DNA from: Devosia sp.
Lineage (GTDB): Bacteria; Pseudomonadota; Alphaproteobacteria; Rhizobiales; Devosiaceae
Reading direction: 5' to 3'
Length of the DNA: 64,000 nucleotides
Assembly: GCA_016713105.1 (NCBI GenBank)
Contig: JADJPS010000017.1
Span: 620,001-684,000 of the forward strand
The translations under genes were made by a program, and so were the position numbers. Below, in pieces: positions 9,372 to 16,885 of the stretch. The notes under the pieces were generated by a model that saw only the letters and a program-made list of their open reading frames with translations, ran no database searches and was not told the DNA's origin. Within the stretch, counting starts at the first letter, position 1. Each line of letters opens with the position of its first letter.

Positions 9372-9426
9372 CGGGACATCGCCGGGAGATCGCCGGGACA
9401 TCGCCGAGACATCGCTGGGGCATTCT
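9372..9426 (+). repeat. Five-unit 11-bp tandem repeat upstream of the TPR gene
   Basis: Units of 11 bases run head to tail: CGGGACATCGC, CGGGAGATCGC, CGGGACATCGC, CGAGACATCGC, and a decayed fifth unit TGGGGCATTCT. The period is about one helical turn, so every unit faces the same side of the DNA. It lies 87 bases before the TPR start codon and after the ROK stop. It could be a regulator-binding array or plain slippage DNA. Confidence 0.6.
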
Positions 9427-9512
9427 GGGAGTCTTGTCGCGTCGCGGCGCGGGGGAAAGCAATACGCAGGCACTCCCCGGTAGTTCAGAGAAAGTTCTTT
9501 TGGCCATTGGGG

Positions 9513-10805
9513 ATGAGCGCTACAGTCGCGTTGCGTGAGAACAACCTTCAGGCGAAAGCAAGTCTCTTGGGTCCTGCAAAAAACCGCATTGTTGCACCCG
9601 GTCCGGCACGGCGGGTGCCGGGAGGATCCGGCGCCGGGTCGTCCGTGCCGCGGCTGCTCATGCTGCCGCCCACGGAGACAGGACCGGTCATTGATCCCCG
9701 CGACTGCGAGCTTTCGAGGTCGCTGGTCGAGGACGTGACGCTGACGCTGTGCCGCAGCCGGCTCTATGACGTCGTCGCGCCCTTCACCGCACAGCAACTG
9801 CTCGAGCGCGAGGCCGGCGAGCATTCCATCTCGTTCGACTACATCGTTCGGATCAGCCTCGTGGCGCGCGACACGCCGCTGCCGTTCTCGCTGTTGCGGA
9901 TCGATATCGGCGACGCCCGCTCGGGCCAGAGCATTCACCAGGGCGAGATGGAGCTGCGGACCGGGAACCTGATCGGCCTGCATCAGGGCCTGAGTTCGGT
10001 GGTGGTCGACCGGATCTGCGGCCAGATTGCCCGCGAGGAACTGTACAGGTTCCGGCGGACCGGGGCCGCCTCGGCCTATGTCCACTACCTGCTGGCGATG
10101 CGTCGCGGGGACCGGGCCGACCTGCCCTCGCTGCTGCTGGCGCAGAAATCGCTGGCGCGCTCGATCCAGCTGGCGCCGGACTTCGTCCCGGCGCTGAGCG
10201 AACTGGCGCGCACCAAGACGCTCGAGTGGCTGGAGCGCGGCAGCGCCGACCGCGCGCTGCTCAGGGAAGCGACCCACCTGGCGGAGCGGGGCCACCGGTA
10301 CGACCCGCTGGACAGCTCGAGCCTGAGGGAAATCGGCCATGCCGCGCTCTACCAGCACGACCTGGCGTCGGCCCTCGAGCATTTCGATGCGGCGCTGGAA
10401 CTGGCGCCCAACCACGCCGACCTCCTCGTCGACCAGGCCGACGTGCTGACCCACATGTCGCGGCATGTCGAGGCCGAGACCCTGATCACGCGGGCGCTGG
10501 CGCTGAACCCGCTGGCGCCGGACGACTACTACTGGATCGGCGGTGCCGTGAGCTTCTTCCGGGAGCGCTACCAGGAGGCCATCGACCGACTGACGGCGAT
10601 GCGGTCGCCGGGTCTGGCGCTGCGCCTGCTGGCCGCCTCCGCAGCCATGAACGGCGACCTGGAGGAGGCCCGGCGTTACCGCGACCAGGTGCTGGAGCGC
10701 GATCCCAGCTTCACGGTGGCCAAATGGGCGAGCCTGTATCCGGAGCCGAACCGCACCGATACCGCCCACTACCTGCAAGCCCTCAGAATGGCAGGCTTTT
10801 CCTAG
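9513..10805 (+). CDS. TolB-like/TPR protein of the YcaO-TfuA locus
   Basis: A 430-residue soluble protein with no signal peptide or membrane helix. After a disordered, Gly/Pro/Ala-rich head of about 50 residues, the words RLLMLPPTETG, ELSRSLVEDVTLTLCRSRLY and VVAPFTAQQL match the TolB-like amino-terminal fold that follows the DNA-binding domain in CadC/HilA-like regulators and precedes TPRs in adenylate-cyclase-type proteins. From about residue 185 on come at least four TPR-like helix pairs (for example ASALEHFDAALELAPNHADL). No helix-turn-helix or cyclase domain is present. ATG 9513 is used; TTG 9507 and later starts remain possible since no good ribosome site is visible. It is 63 bases upstream of the small peptide gene, same strand. 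Likely a scaffold or sensor for the peptide pathway; that role is inferred. Confidence 0.75.
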   Translation: MSATVALRENNLQAKASLLGPAKNRIVAPGPARRVPGGSGAGSSVPRLLMLPPTETGPVIDPRDCELSRSLVEDVTLTLCRSRLYDVVAPFTAQQLLEREAGEHSISFDYIVRISLVARDTPLPFSLLRIDIGDARSGQSIHQGEMELRTGNLIGLHQGLSSVVVDRICGQIAREELYRFRRTGAASAYVHYLLAMRRGDRADLPSLLLAQKSLARSIQLAPDFVPALSELARTKTLEWLERGSADRALLREATHLAERGHRYDPLDSSSLREIGHAALYQHDLASALEHFDAALELAPNHADLLVDQADVLTHMSRHVEAETLITRALALNPLAPDDYYWIGGAVSFFRERYQEAIDRLTAMRSPGLALRLLAASAAMNGDLEEARRYRDQVLERDPSFTVAKWASLYPEPNRTDTAHYLQALRMAGFS

Positions 10806-10825
10806 CCGCCCATTAACGACTCCTT

Positions 10826-10868
10826 AGGAGGAATGCGGCTCTCCTGCCCCCACAAGCAGGAGGTCCGC
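10826..10868 (+). promoter_or_regulatory. Hairpin masking the ribosome site of the small peptide gene, with a duplicated AGGAGG
   Basis: AGGAGG occurs twice, at 10826-10831 and 10858-10863. The second is correctly spaced (5 bases) from the ATG at 10869. It is held in a stem: CTCCTGC (10841-10847) pairs with GCAGGAG (10856-10862) over an 8-base loop. The stem extends by a T-G pair and, past one mismatch, CGG (10836-10838) with CCG (10865-10867). The first AGGAG (10826-10830) can pair with the same CTCCT (10841-10845), which would free the real ribosome site. Two mutually exclusive folds are therefore possible, suggesting translational control of the peptide. Confidence 0.6.
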
Positions 10869-11003
10869 ATGAACAACGCAGCCAAGCTACCGATGACGAC
10901 CGCCCCGACGGCGCTCGCATCCTCCACCAAGACCGGTCCGGTCGCGGCGCGCGCGCTGCCGCCGATGCCGAACATCTCGAGCCGCAAGTTCTTCAGGCAC
11001 TAG
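10869..11003 (+). CDS. Putative RiPP precursor peptide, 44 residues
   Basis: A short gene immediately before ycaO, with an ideal AGGAGG ribosome site. The first two thirds (residues 1-27) are rich in Ala, Thr, Ser and Lys, like a leader. The end, ALPPMPNISSRKFFRH (residues 29-44), is different: proline-rich, then two serines and a basic-aromatic tail. There is no cysteine, so a thiazoline product is impossible; only Ser37/Ser38 or the Thr residues could form oxazolines, while a backbone thioamide could form anywhere. An in-frame ATG at 10833 would add 12 residues, but its AGGAGG is only one base away. The peptide is 10 bases from the YcaO start and same strand. No homolog is recognised by eye; the precursor role is inferred from position, size and signals. 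Confidence 0.65.
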   Translation: MNNAAKLPMTTAPTALASSTKTGPVAARALPPMPNISSRKFFRH

Positions 11004-11013
11004 CGGGGGCGCG

Positions 11014-12213
11014 GTGCGCCGTAACGGGCACCCGGCCGCCGAGACCTGGCACGAACATGGCGAACGTCGGGTGCAGGCCGCGAGGACGGTCGAGCGCCTG
11101 CGGGCGTCATGTTCGGCCTTCGGCATTACCCGGCTGGCGCGCCAGACCGGGCTCGACCGCATCGGAATCCCCTGCTACGCGGCGATCCGGCCCGCCGCAA
11201 GCACGCTGAGCACCAGCCAGGGCAAGGGACTCGACGACGCCGCCGCGCAGGCTTCCGCCCTGATGGAGGCGATCGAGTTCGCGGTTGCCGAGCAGGCCCA
11301 GCCGCAGGCGCGCCGCGCCTCGGCCGCCGAGCTGTCGGCGAGGGGAGAGGCCTATTTCGACCCGCACCGGCTGCTGCCCGCGGACACGCCGCTGCCGGCG
11401 GACCGCCCGATCCGCTGGCTGCAGGGACGCAGCTGGCCCGGCGGCGCCCCGATCTGGGTGCCGCTCGACGCGGTGAGCCTCGGGGGCGAGGCCGAAGACC
11501 TGCCTGCAATCGGCCGCAGCTCGAACGGGCTCGCCTCGGGCAATTGCACCGAAGAGGCGCTGTTCCATGCCATCTGCGAGCTCATCGAGCGCGACGCCAC
11601 CTCCCTGTGGTCGCTGCGCACCGATCCGGCGCGACTGGCCACCGAGTTTGCGGTCGAGGCCGTCGCCGACGCCACCGTGCGGCAGCTCGGCGAGCGGATC
11701 GCGGCGGCGGGGCTGGAACTGAGACTGTTCGACCAGACCACCGACCTCGGCGTGCCGAGCGTCATGGCGCTGATCGTCGAGACCGGCGGCGGCGCCGCGC
11801 GGGCCTTCGACCTGGCAGCCGGCTATGGTGCGCACCCGGTCGGCAGCCGCGCTATGGTGCGCGCCATCACCGAGGCGGCGCAGACGCGGATCACCAACAT
11901 CGCGGGCGGGCGCGACGATTTTCTCCCCGACGAGTATGAGATGCAGGCCGACGAGACGGTGCGCTTTCTCGAGGAACGGCATGCCGCCGACGCGTCAGCT
12001 CCCGACTGGCTTCCTGCCGGCACCCCGCTGCCCGAACTGCTGGACGAACTCGCCGATCGGCTGGGGGAAGCCGCGGACATCGCCTGGGTCGCGCTCGGGG
12101 ACGGCGCCCATGGCATCTCGGTGCTGCGGGCGATCTCGGGCCGGCTCGAGGAGCGCGAGACCAACGTGAACTGGCGCCCCGGGGAGCGCGCGCTGCGCGC
12201 GTTGCAGCAATGA
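11014..12213 (+). CDS. YcaO family peptide backbone-modifying enzyme
   Basis: A 399-residue YcaO, which activates a peptide amide with ATP to make an azoline or, with a sulfur source, a thioamide. ATP-site signatures are present in order: TSQGKG (residues 68-72) then E85 and E88 in ALMEAIEF; NGLASGNCTEEA (171-182); and ELIERD with E189, E192 and R193. The C-terminus (NWRPGERALRALQQ) lacks the proline-rich PxPxP end typical of azole-forming YcaOs, which fits a TfuA-partnered enzyme. No cyclodehydratase E1-like or flavin dehydrogenase partner is nearby. The start is GTG at 11014 behind a GGGGG run. It shares an ATGA overlap with tfuA, so the pair is translationally coupled. Confidence 0.92.
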   Translation: MRRNGHPAAETWHEHGERRVQAARTVERLRASCSAFGITRLARQTGLDRIGIPCYAAIRPAASTLSTSQGKGLDDAAAQASALMEAIEFAVAEQAQPQARRASAAELSARGEAYFDPHRLLPADTPLPADRPIRWLQGRSWPGGAPIWVPLDAVSLGGEAEDLPAIGRSSNGLASGNCTEEALFHAICELIERDATSLWSLRTDPARLATEFAVEAVADATVRQLGERIAAAGLELRLFDQTTDLGVPSVMALIVETGGGAARAFDLAAGYGAHPVGSRAMVRAITEAAQTRITNIAGGRDDFLPDEYEMQADETVRFLEERHAADASAPDWLPAGTPLPELLDELADRLGEAADIAWVALGDGAHGISVLRAISGRLEERETNVNWRPGERALRALQQ

Positions 12214-12917
12214 GGGTGCTGTTCGCCGGACCGACGCTCTTCGGCGTCGCCCCCGACCTCTCCGGCATCTCGCTCCGGCCACCGGCACGGCTGGGCGACA
12301 TCGCCCGGGCGGTGCTGGAGGGCGCTACCGCGATCGGGCTTGTGGACGGCTACTTCGATGCGGTTGCCGCGCCCTGGCACAAGGAGATCCTCTACGCCCT
12401 GGCCAGCGGCGCAACCCTGCTCGGGTCGTCGTCAATGGGAGCGCTGCGGGCAGCGGAATGCGCCCCCTACGGCATGCGGCCGGTCGGTGCCATCGCGCTG
12501 GCCTATGCCGACGGATCGCTTGACGACGATGCCGCCGTCGCCCTGTGCCACGGCCCGGCGGAACTGGGCTATCCTCCCCTCACCGAGCCGCTGGTGAACG
12601 TGACGGCGACGCTGGCGCGCCTGCTGGCGATGGGCCTGCTCACCCAGGCCGAGCACGGACGGCTCGCGGAGCGGGCGCAGCAGCTCAACTTCCGCGACAG
12701 AACCGACGAGGCGCTGCTCGCCGACGCGGGTGCGGCAACGCTTGCCGCCTACCGGCAATATCGGGTGGACCGCAAGGCCGGCGATGCGCTGCAACTGATC
12801 GAGGCCCTGCGCCAATGCCCCGAGACGCGCACATCGCCATCCGGCGTCACGGTGCCGATGACCCTGTTCGCGACAGACCTGCTCCCGGCACTGAAGCGCG
12901 TCCGCGACGCGGCCTGA
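12210..12917 (+). CDS. tfuA: TfuA-like protein, partner of YcaO
   Basis: A 235-residue TfuA-domain protein beginning at the ATG that overlaps the YcaO stop. The family core is clear: FAGPTLFG near the start, GLVDGYFDAVAAPWHKEILYAL cited as GLVDGYFD and WHKEILYAL, the hallmark GSSSMGALRAAECAPYGM (about residues 70-90), and the acidic YADGSLDDDAAVALCHGPAE. In known systems TfuA works with YcaO to install thioamides (methanogen methyl-coenzyme M reductase, thioviridamide-type peptides) and is named from trifolitoxin production in Rhizobium. This pairing is the main reason to predict a thioamidated peptide here. It ends the island; no exporter or immunity gene follows. Confidence 0.92.
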   Translation: MRVLFAGPTLFGVAPDLSGISLRPPARLGDIARAVLEGATAIGLVDGYFDAVAAPWHKEILYALASGATLLGSSSMGALRAAECAPYGMRPVGAIALAYADGSLDDDAAVALCHGPAELGYPPLTEPLVNVTATLARLLAMGLLTQAEHGRLAERAQQLNFRDRTDEALLADAGAATLAAYRQYRVDRKAGDALQLIEALRQCPETRTSPSGVTVPMTLFATDLLPALKRVRDAA

Positions 12918-12978
12918 CGATTCCTGCCTGAGCGACGGACCCGAGGTCGGACGACCGAAACGGCGGCGTCAGTGCCAC

Positions 12979-13003
12979 GGCCGGCGGCGCAGCGCGGCCG
13001 GCC
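12979..13003 (+). terminator. Possible stem-loop after tfuA
   Basis: GGCCGGC pairs with GCCGGCC across an 11-base GC-rich loop, 62 bases beyond the tfuA stop. There is no U tract, so termination would have to be factor-assisted. It is the only hairpin noted in the roughly 300-base gap between tfuA and the next operon; the rest holds the promoter and operator listed next. Confidence 0.3.
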
Positions 13004-13094
13004 CGAGCAGCGTCGGCAGAGGCGCCGCGCCGCCGGCGGTCGGATCCGGAGACATCGACATTTATTTCAGTTACCAGTTATTCTTGCAGCTTGG

Positions 13095-13123
13095 TTGACA
13101 AGGCCGGGTCCGGCTGCTTCTAT
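13095..13123 (+). promoter_or_regulatory. Sigma-70-type promoter of the sugar importer operon
   Basis: A perfect TTGACA (13095-13100) and a weaker TTCTAT (13118-13123) are separated by 17 bases. They lie 99 bases before the start codon of the binding-protein gene and just upstream of an inverted repeat, a good arrangement for repression. Confidence 0.55.
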
Positions 13124-13129
13124 CTGGCC

Positions 13130-13156
13130 ATTGCGTAACATTTCGCAATATGAAAT
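13130..13156 (+). promoter_or_regulatory. Overlapping inverted repeats, probable operator
   Basis: Two interleaved palindromes occupy this stretch: ATTGCG-N8-CGCAAT (13130-13149) and ATTTC-N7-GAAAT (13140-13156). They sit at or just past the predicted transcription start. The likely ligand is the SorC-family regulator encoded in the same operon, but this is inference. Confidence 0.5.
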
Positions 13157-13221
13157 TTCTTGCAGAATGGGGAATGAGCCGCAGGGCCGGCCCAGGCGCA
13201 AGAGGCAAAAGGAGGAAACAC

Positions 13222-14238
13222 ATGAAGACCATCGGATCGGCCGGGGCTGTGGCCGCCATATTGCTGGGCCTTGCACTGGTGCCCACCGCGGCATCCGCGC
13301 AGGAGGGGTTCAAGTGCAAGCCGGGCGAGACCTACGTCATGAACGTCATGGTATCGGCGCACCCCTACTGGGTGCCGGTGTACCAGGGCTTCAAGCAGGC
13401 CGCCGAGGCCATGGGCTGCGAGACCATCTTCTCGGGCACGCCGGACTATGACATCACCAAGCAGATCGCCTCGTTCGAGCAGGATCTGGTGAAGGGCCCG
13501 GCTGGCGTCCTGCTCCATCCGATGCAGTCGGACCCCTTCATCGAGCCGATCAACCGCGCCGTCGACGCCGGCGTCTCGGTCGCCACCTTTGCAGCGGACT
13601 CGCCCAACTCCAAGCGCACCGCCTATATCACCTCGGACAACCTGGCCGAGGCCAAGTTTGCCGCCGAGGAGATCGTGAAGCAGGTGGGCAACGCGGCCGA
13701 GTACGCGGTCCTCGAGAACCCGGGGCAATCCAATCACGACCTGCGCGTCACCGCCCTGATCGCGTACATGCAGGCCAACTACCCCGACATGAAGCTGGTC
13801 GGCCGCCAGGCGAGCAACCAGGACAGCAATGCCGCCTATCGCGCCGTGGCGTCCATGCTTCAGGCCAATCCCAACCTGGCGGCGCTGTGGATTCCCGAAG
13901 CCGGTTCGGCCGAAGGCGCGGTCACGGCAGTCCTCGAGGCCAAGGCCGACGTGCTGATCATGCATGCCGACGTGACGCCGACGACGCTCGAGCACATCAA
14001 GGCCGGCAACATCCACATGGCGCTGAACCCGAACCAGGGCGTGCAGGGCTTCATGGGCTTCCTCGTCACCTTCATGGGCGCGCATCCCGAACTGTTCGAC
14101 CCGTTCAACGACTACAAGGTGTCGGGCTACAATCCGATGCAGGTTCCCTTCGTCGACAACGGCTTTGCCGTCATCACCAAGGAGAACGCCGACTCCTTCG
14201 ACCTGAACGCCTACATGATCGGTCGCGACCCCAACTAG
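13222..14238 (+). CDS. Ribose-type sugar-binding lipoprotein-like periplasmic protein of an ABC importer
   Basis: A 338-residue periplasmic substrate-binding protein (Peripla_BP_4, RbsB class). The start at 13222 has GGAGGAAA six bases upstream and opens a signal peptide ending in AASAQ, with cleavage expected after ALVPTAASA. The mature protein begins near EGFKCKPGETYVMNVMVSAH and has the two-lobe pattern: ALLHP-like GVLLHPMQSD, then DNLAEAKFAAEE, NHDLRVTALIAYM and WIPEAGSAEG. The single mature-region Cys pair (FKC and MGC) may form a disulfide. No lipobox is evident, so it is probably free in the periplasm. It is the first gene of a long operon with ATPase and permease next, separated by a hairpin. 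Ligand probably a polyol or sugar; not determinable here. Confidence 0.9.
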   Translation: MKTIGSAGAVAAILLGLALVPTAASAQEGFKCKPGETYVMNVMVSAHPYWVPVYQGFKQAAEAMGCETIFSGTPDYDITKQIASFEQDLVKGPAGVLLHPMQSDPFIEPINRAVDAGVSVATFAADSPNSKRTAYITSDNLAEAKFAAEEIVKQVGNAAEYAVLENPGQSNHDLRVTALIAYMQANYPDMKLVGRQASNQDSNAAYRAVASMLQANPNLAALWIPEAGSAEGAVTAVLEAKADVLIMHADVTPTTLEHIKAGNIHMALNPNQGVQGFMGFLVTFMGAHPELFDPFNDYKVSGYNPMQVPFVDNGFAVITKENADSFDLNAYMIGRDPN

Positions 14239-14254
14239 GCCGGCCAGACCCGCA

Positions 14255-14280
14255 ATCGCGCCGTCGAGAGGCGGCGCGAT
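14255..14280 (+). promoter_or_regulatory. Intercistronic stem-loop between binding-protein and ATPase genes
   Basis: A perfect 9-bp stem, ATCGCGCCG pairing with CGGCGCGAT, encloses an 8-base loop and starts 17 bases after the binding-protein stop. No U tract follows. Such hairpins commonly protect the upstream mRNA so that binding protein is made in excess over the membrane parts. Confidence 0.65.
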
Positions 14281-14310
14281 CTCCCACTCACCGAGCAAAG
14301 GTCGGCCGAC

Positions 14311-15843
14311 ATGTCTGCGGGCGCAGCCCAGGAACCGATCCTGAAGATCACCGGACTGGTCAAGTCCTTCGGTTCGATCCGCGCCCTGCGCGGCGTCGAC
14401 TTCGAACTGCGCCGGGGTGAAATCCATGCGCTCGCCGGCGAGAACGGCGCGGGCAAGTCAACGCTCATGAACATCATCGACGGCATCCTGATGCCCGACA
14501 GCGGCGAGATCCGCCTCGACGGGCAGGTCGTGGCCATCAAGTCTCCCGCCATGGCCCAGAAGCTGGGCATCGGCCTCGTGCACCAGGAGATCGCGCTCTG
14601 CCCCGACATCAGCGTGGCCGAGAACATCTTCATGGCGGCCACCAACAGCAGCCGCGCGCCGCTGATGGACTATCCGGCCCTCAGGCGGAAGGCAGCCGAA
14701 ATCCTGCGCCAGCTCGGCGATGTCGACCCGGCGGCCATGGTGCGCTCGCTGTCGATCTCGCAGCAGCAGCTGGTGGAGATCGCCAAGGCGCTGACCCTCG
14801 ATTGCCGCGTGCTGATCCTCGACGAACCCACCGCCGCGCTGACCGAGCGCGAAGCCAGGATTCTCTTCGAGATCATGCGTCGGCTCGCCGCGCAGGGCAT
14901 CTCGATCATCTACATCTCGCACCGCATGGTCGAGATCTTCGACAACTGCGATCGCGTCACCGTGTTCCGGGACGGACAGTACATCGTCACCCTGAACGTC
15001 GCCGAAACCACGCCCGGCGCCGTGGTCAGCGCCATGGTCGGTCGCGTGATCGAGGATCTCTACCCACCCAAGCAGCACCCGCAGGACCGGTCGGACGAAG
15101 TCATCCTCGATGTCCGCGGCCTCAGCGCGACAAGCCGGTTCAGCGACGTTTCGTTTCAGGTGCGCAAGGGCGAGATCCTCGGCTTTGCCGGGCTGATCGG
15201 TGCCGGGCGCAGCGAGATCGTCAAGGGCATCTGCCGTCTCGAGGGCGAGGTCACGGGCGAGGTGCGGCTGGCCGGCAAGCCTCTGGCGCTGGCCCACTAT
15301 GGCGACAGCATCGCGCAGGGCCTGGTCTATCTCAGCGAGGACCGCAAGGGCGACGGCCTGTTTCTCGAGATGTCGATCGCCGCCAATGTCTCGGCGCTGC
15401 GGCTGCGCCAGGTAGCCAGCGCCGCCGGCATCATCGATGACGGTCGCGAAGCGGCGCAGGCCCAGCGACTGGGCGCGCGACTCAACCTCAAGTACGGTGC
15501 AATCGACCAGCCGGTTGCCCATCTGTCGGGCGGGAACCAGCAGAAGGTTGCCATCGCCAAGATGCTGTCCGTCGACCCCCGGATCATCTTTCTGGACGAA
15601 CCGACGCGCGGCGTCGATGTCGGTTCCAAGGCCGAGATTCACCGCATCCTGCGCGACCTGGCGAACCGGGGCATCGGCGTGGTCGTCATCTCGTCCGAAC
15701 TCCCCGAACTGATCGGGGTATGCGACAGGGTGGTGGTGGTGCGCGAAGGGCGCATCGCCGGCGAACTGTCGGGCGGCGACATGACCGAGGACGCGATCAT
15801 CTACCTGGCGTCGGTAGGACAGCAGCGGCGGCAGGTGGCGTGA
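14311..15843 (+). CDS. Ribose-type ABC importer ATPase with two nucleotide-binding domains
   Basis: A 510-residue RbsA/MglA-class protein. The first domain has Walker A GENGAGKST, signature LSISQQQLVEIAKAL and Walker B VLILDEPTAALT. The second has the usual degenerate P-loop GLIGAGRSE, a signature LSGGNQQKVAIAKML and IFLDEPTRGVDVGSKAEI. Degeneracy of one site is normal for this class. It follows the binding protein after a 72-base spacer with a hairpin, and its stop directly precedes the permease ATG. Confidence 0.95.
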   Translation: MSAGAAQEPILKITGLVKSFGSIRALRGVDFELRRGEIHALAGENGAGKSTLMNIIDGILMPDSGEIRLDGQVVAIKSPAMAQKLGIGLVHQEIALCPDISVAENIFMAATNSSRAPLMDYPALRRKAAEILRQLGDVDPAAMVRSLSISQQQLVEIAKALTLDCRVLILDEPTAALTEREARILFEIMRRLAAQGISIIYISHRMVEIFDNCDRVTVFRDGQYIVTLNVAETTPGAVVSAMVGRVIEDLYPPKQHPQDRSDEVILDVRGLSATSRFSDVSFQVRKGEILGFAGLIGAGRSEIVKGICRLEGEVTGEVRLAGKPLALAHYGDSIAQGLVYLSEDRKGDGLFLEMSIAANVSALRLRQVASAAGIIDDGREAAQAQRLGARLNLKYGAIDQPVAHLSGGNQQKVAIAKMLSVDPRIIFLDEPTRGVDVGSKAEIHRILRDLANRGIGVVVISSELPELIGVCDRVVVVREGRIAGELSGGDMTEDAIIYLASVGQQRRQVA

Positions 15844-16860
15844 ATGATGGAAAAGCCGATGGCACAGGCCGCCTTGCAGCGAGGGGAGCACCGGACCCGC
15901 ACCGGTCTGCCGGGCTTTGCCGGACGGGCGCTGCGCATGCGGGAGACCGGGTTGATCCTGATCATCCTCGCTCTGTTCATCACCATGTCCTTCGCGTCGC
16001 CCTACTTCCTGACCTGGACCAACATGCGTGCCATGGCGATGGCCTTTGCCGTCGAGGGCATCGTCGTGGTGGGCATGACCATCCTCCTCATTTCGGGCGG
16101 CATCGATCTGTCGGTGGGCTCGGTGACGGCGCTGGCCATGGTGATCGCGGGCCTGCTGTTCCTGAACGGCATGGACCCCTGGCTGGCGTCGGGCATTGCC
16201 ATCCTCGCCTGCACCGCGATCGGCGCCACCATGGGCTTCTTCGTCACCAAGGTGGGTCTGCACCACTTCATTGTCTCGCTGGCGGTGATGGTGATTGCGC
16301 GCGGGCTGTGCCTGCTGGGCACCGGCGGGCGGCCGCTGGGGCTGTTCACCCTGCCCGACAGCTTCAAGTTCATCGGGCAGGGGTCGATCGGGCCCATACC
16401 GGTGGTGCTGGTGATCTTCGTCGTGGTGGTGGTGACGTTCGACTTCATGCTGCGGCGCACGACCATGTTCCGCAAGGTGTTCTATACCGGCTCCAACCCC
16501 AGGGCCGCGGCCTATTCCGGCATCCGCACCAAGCATGTGGTGTTTGTCACCACCACGCTGTGCTCGGCACTGTGCGGCATAGCGGGTATCATCTACATGG
16601 CCCGCTTCGGATCGGCGCAACCGACGTTCGGCATGGGCATGGAACTCAACGTCATCGCCGCCGCCGTCATCGGCGGGGCCAGCCTTTCGGGTGGAACCGG
16701 GACCATCCTCGGGGCCATCCTGGGGACCGTCCTGCTCTCGGTGGTCTCCAGTTCCCTCGCACTCCTCGATGTGTCGGTCTACTGGCAGGACATCATCCGC
16801 GGCTCGATCCTGCTCGGCGCCGTGACCATCGACCACTACCTCAACAAGAGACGCCGCTAG
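15844..16860 (+). CDS. Ribose-type ABC importer permease
   Basis: A 338-residue RbsC-class permease with eight to ten hydrophobic helices. Family words include GIVVVGMTILLISGGIDLSVGS (quoted as LLISGGIDLSVGS), FFVTKVGLHHFIVSLAVM and GGASLSGGTGTILGAILGT. The ATG directly follows the ATPase stop, indicating coupled translation. It likely forms a homodimer with the ATPase below it in the membrane. Confidence 0.95.
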   Translation: MMEKPMAQAALQRGEHRTRTGLPGFAGRALRMRETGLILIILALFITMSFASPYFLTWTNMRAMAMAFAVEGIVVVGMTILLISGGIDLSVGSVTALAMVIAGLLFLNGMDPWLASGIAILACTAIGATMGFFVTKVGLHHFIVSLAVMVIARGLCLLGTGGRPLGLFTLPDSFKFIGQGSIGPIPVVLVIFVVVVVTFDFMLRRTTMFRKVFYTGSNPRAAAYSGIRTKHVVFVTTTLCSALCGIAGIIYMARFGSAQPTFGMGMELNVIAAAVIGGASLSGGTGTILGAILGTVLLSVVSSSLALLDVSVYWQDIIRGSILLGAVTIDHYLNKRRR

Positions 16861-16885
16861 GTCAGGAGTGGCGTTAGGTGCTCAA

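Noticed and set aside
9372..9426. Tandem repeat as a CRISPR array
   Set aside because: Units are 11 bases with no spacers, and no cas genes are nearby.
8124..10778. An 884-codon minus-strand frame over the ROK and TPR genes
   Set aside because: Low-complexity shadow frame; it crosses the divergent and intergenic regions, including the 11-bp repeats.
10833..10868. Upstream in-frame ATG extending the small peptide by 12 residues
   Set aside because: Its AGGAGG is one base from the ATG, too close for initiation; the downstream ATG is ideally spaced.
10802..10987. 61-codon minus-strand frame opposite the peptide gene
   Set aside because: No ribosome site; it overlaps the plus-strand gene and the hairpin.
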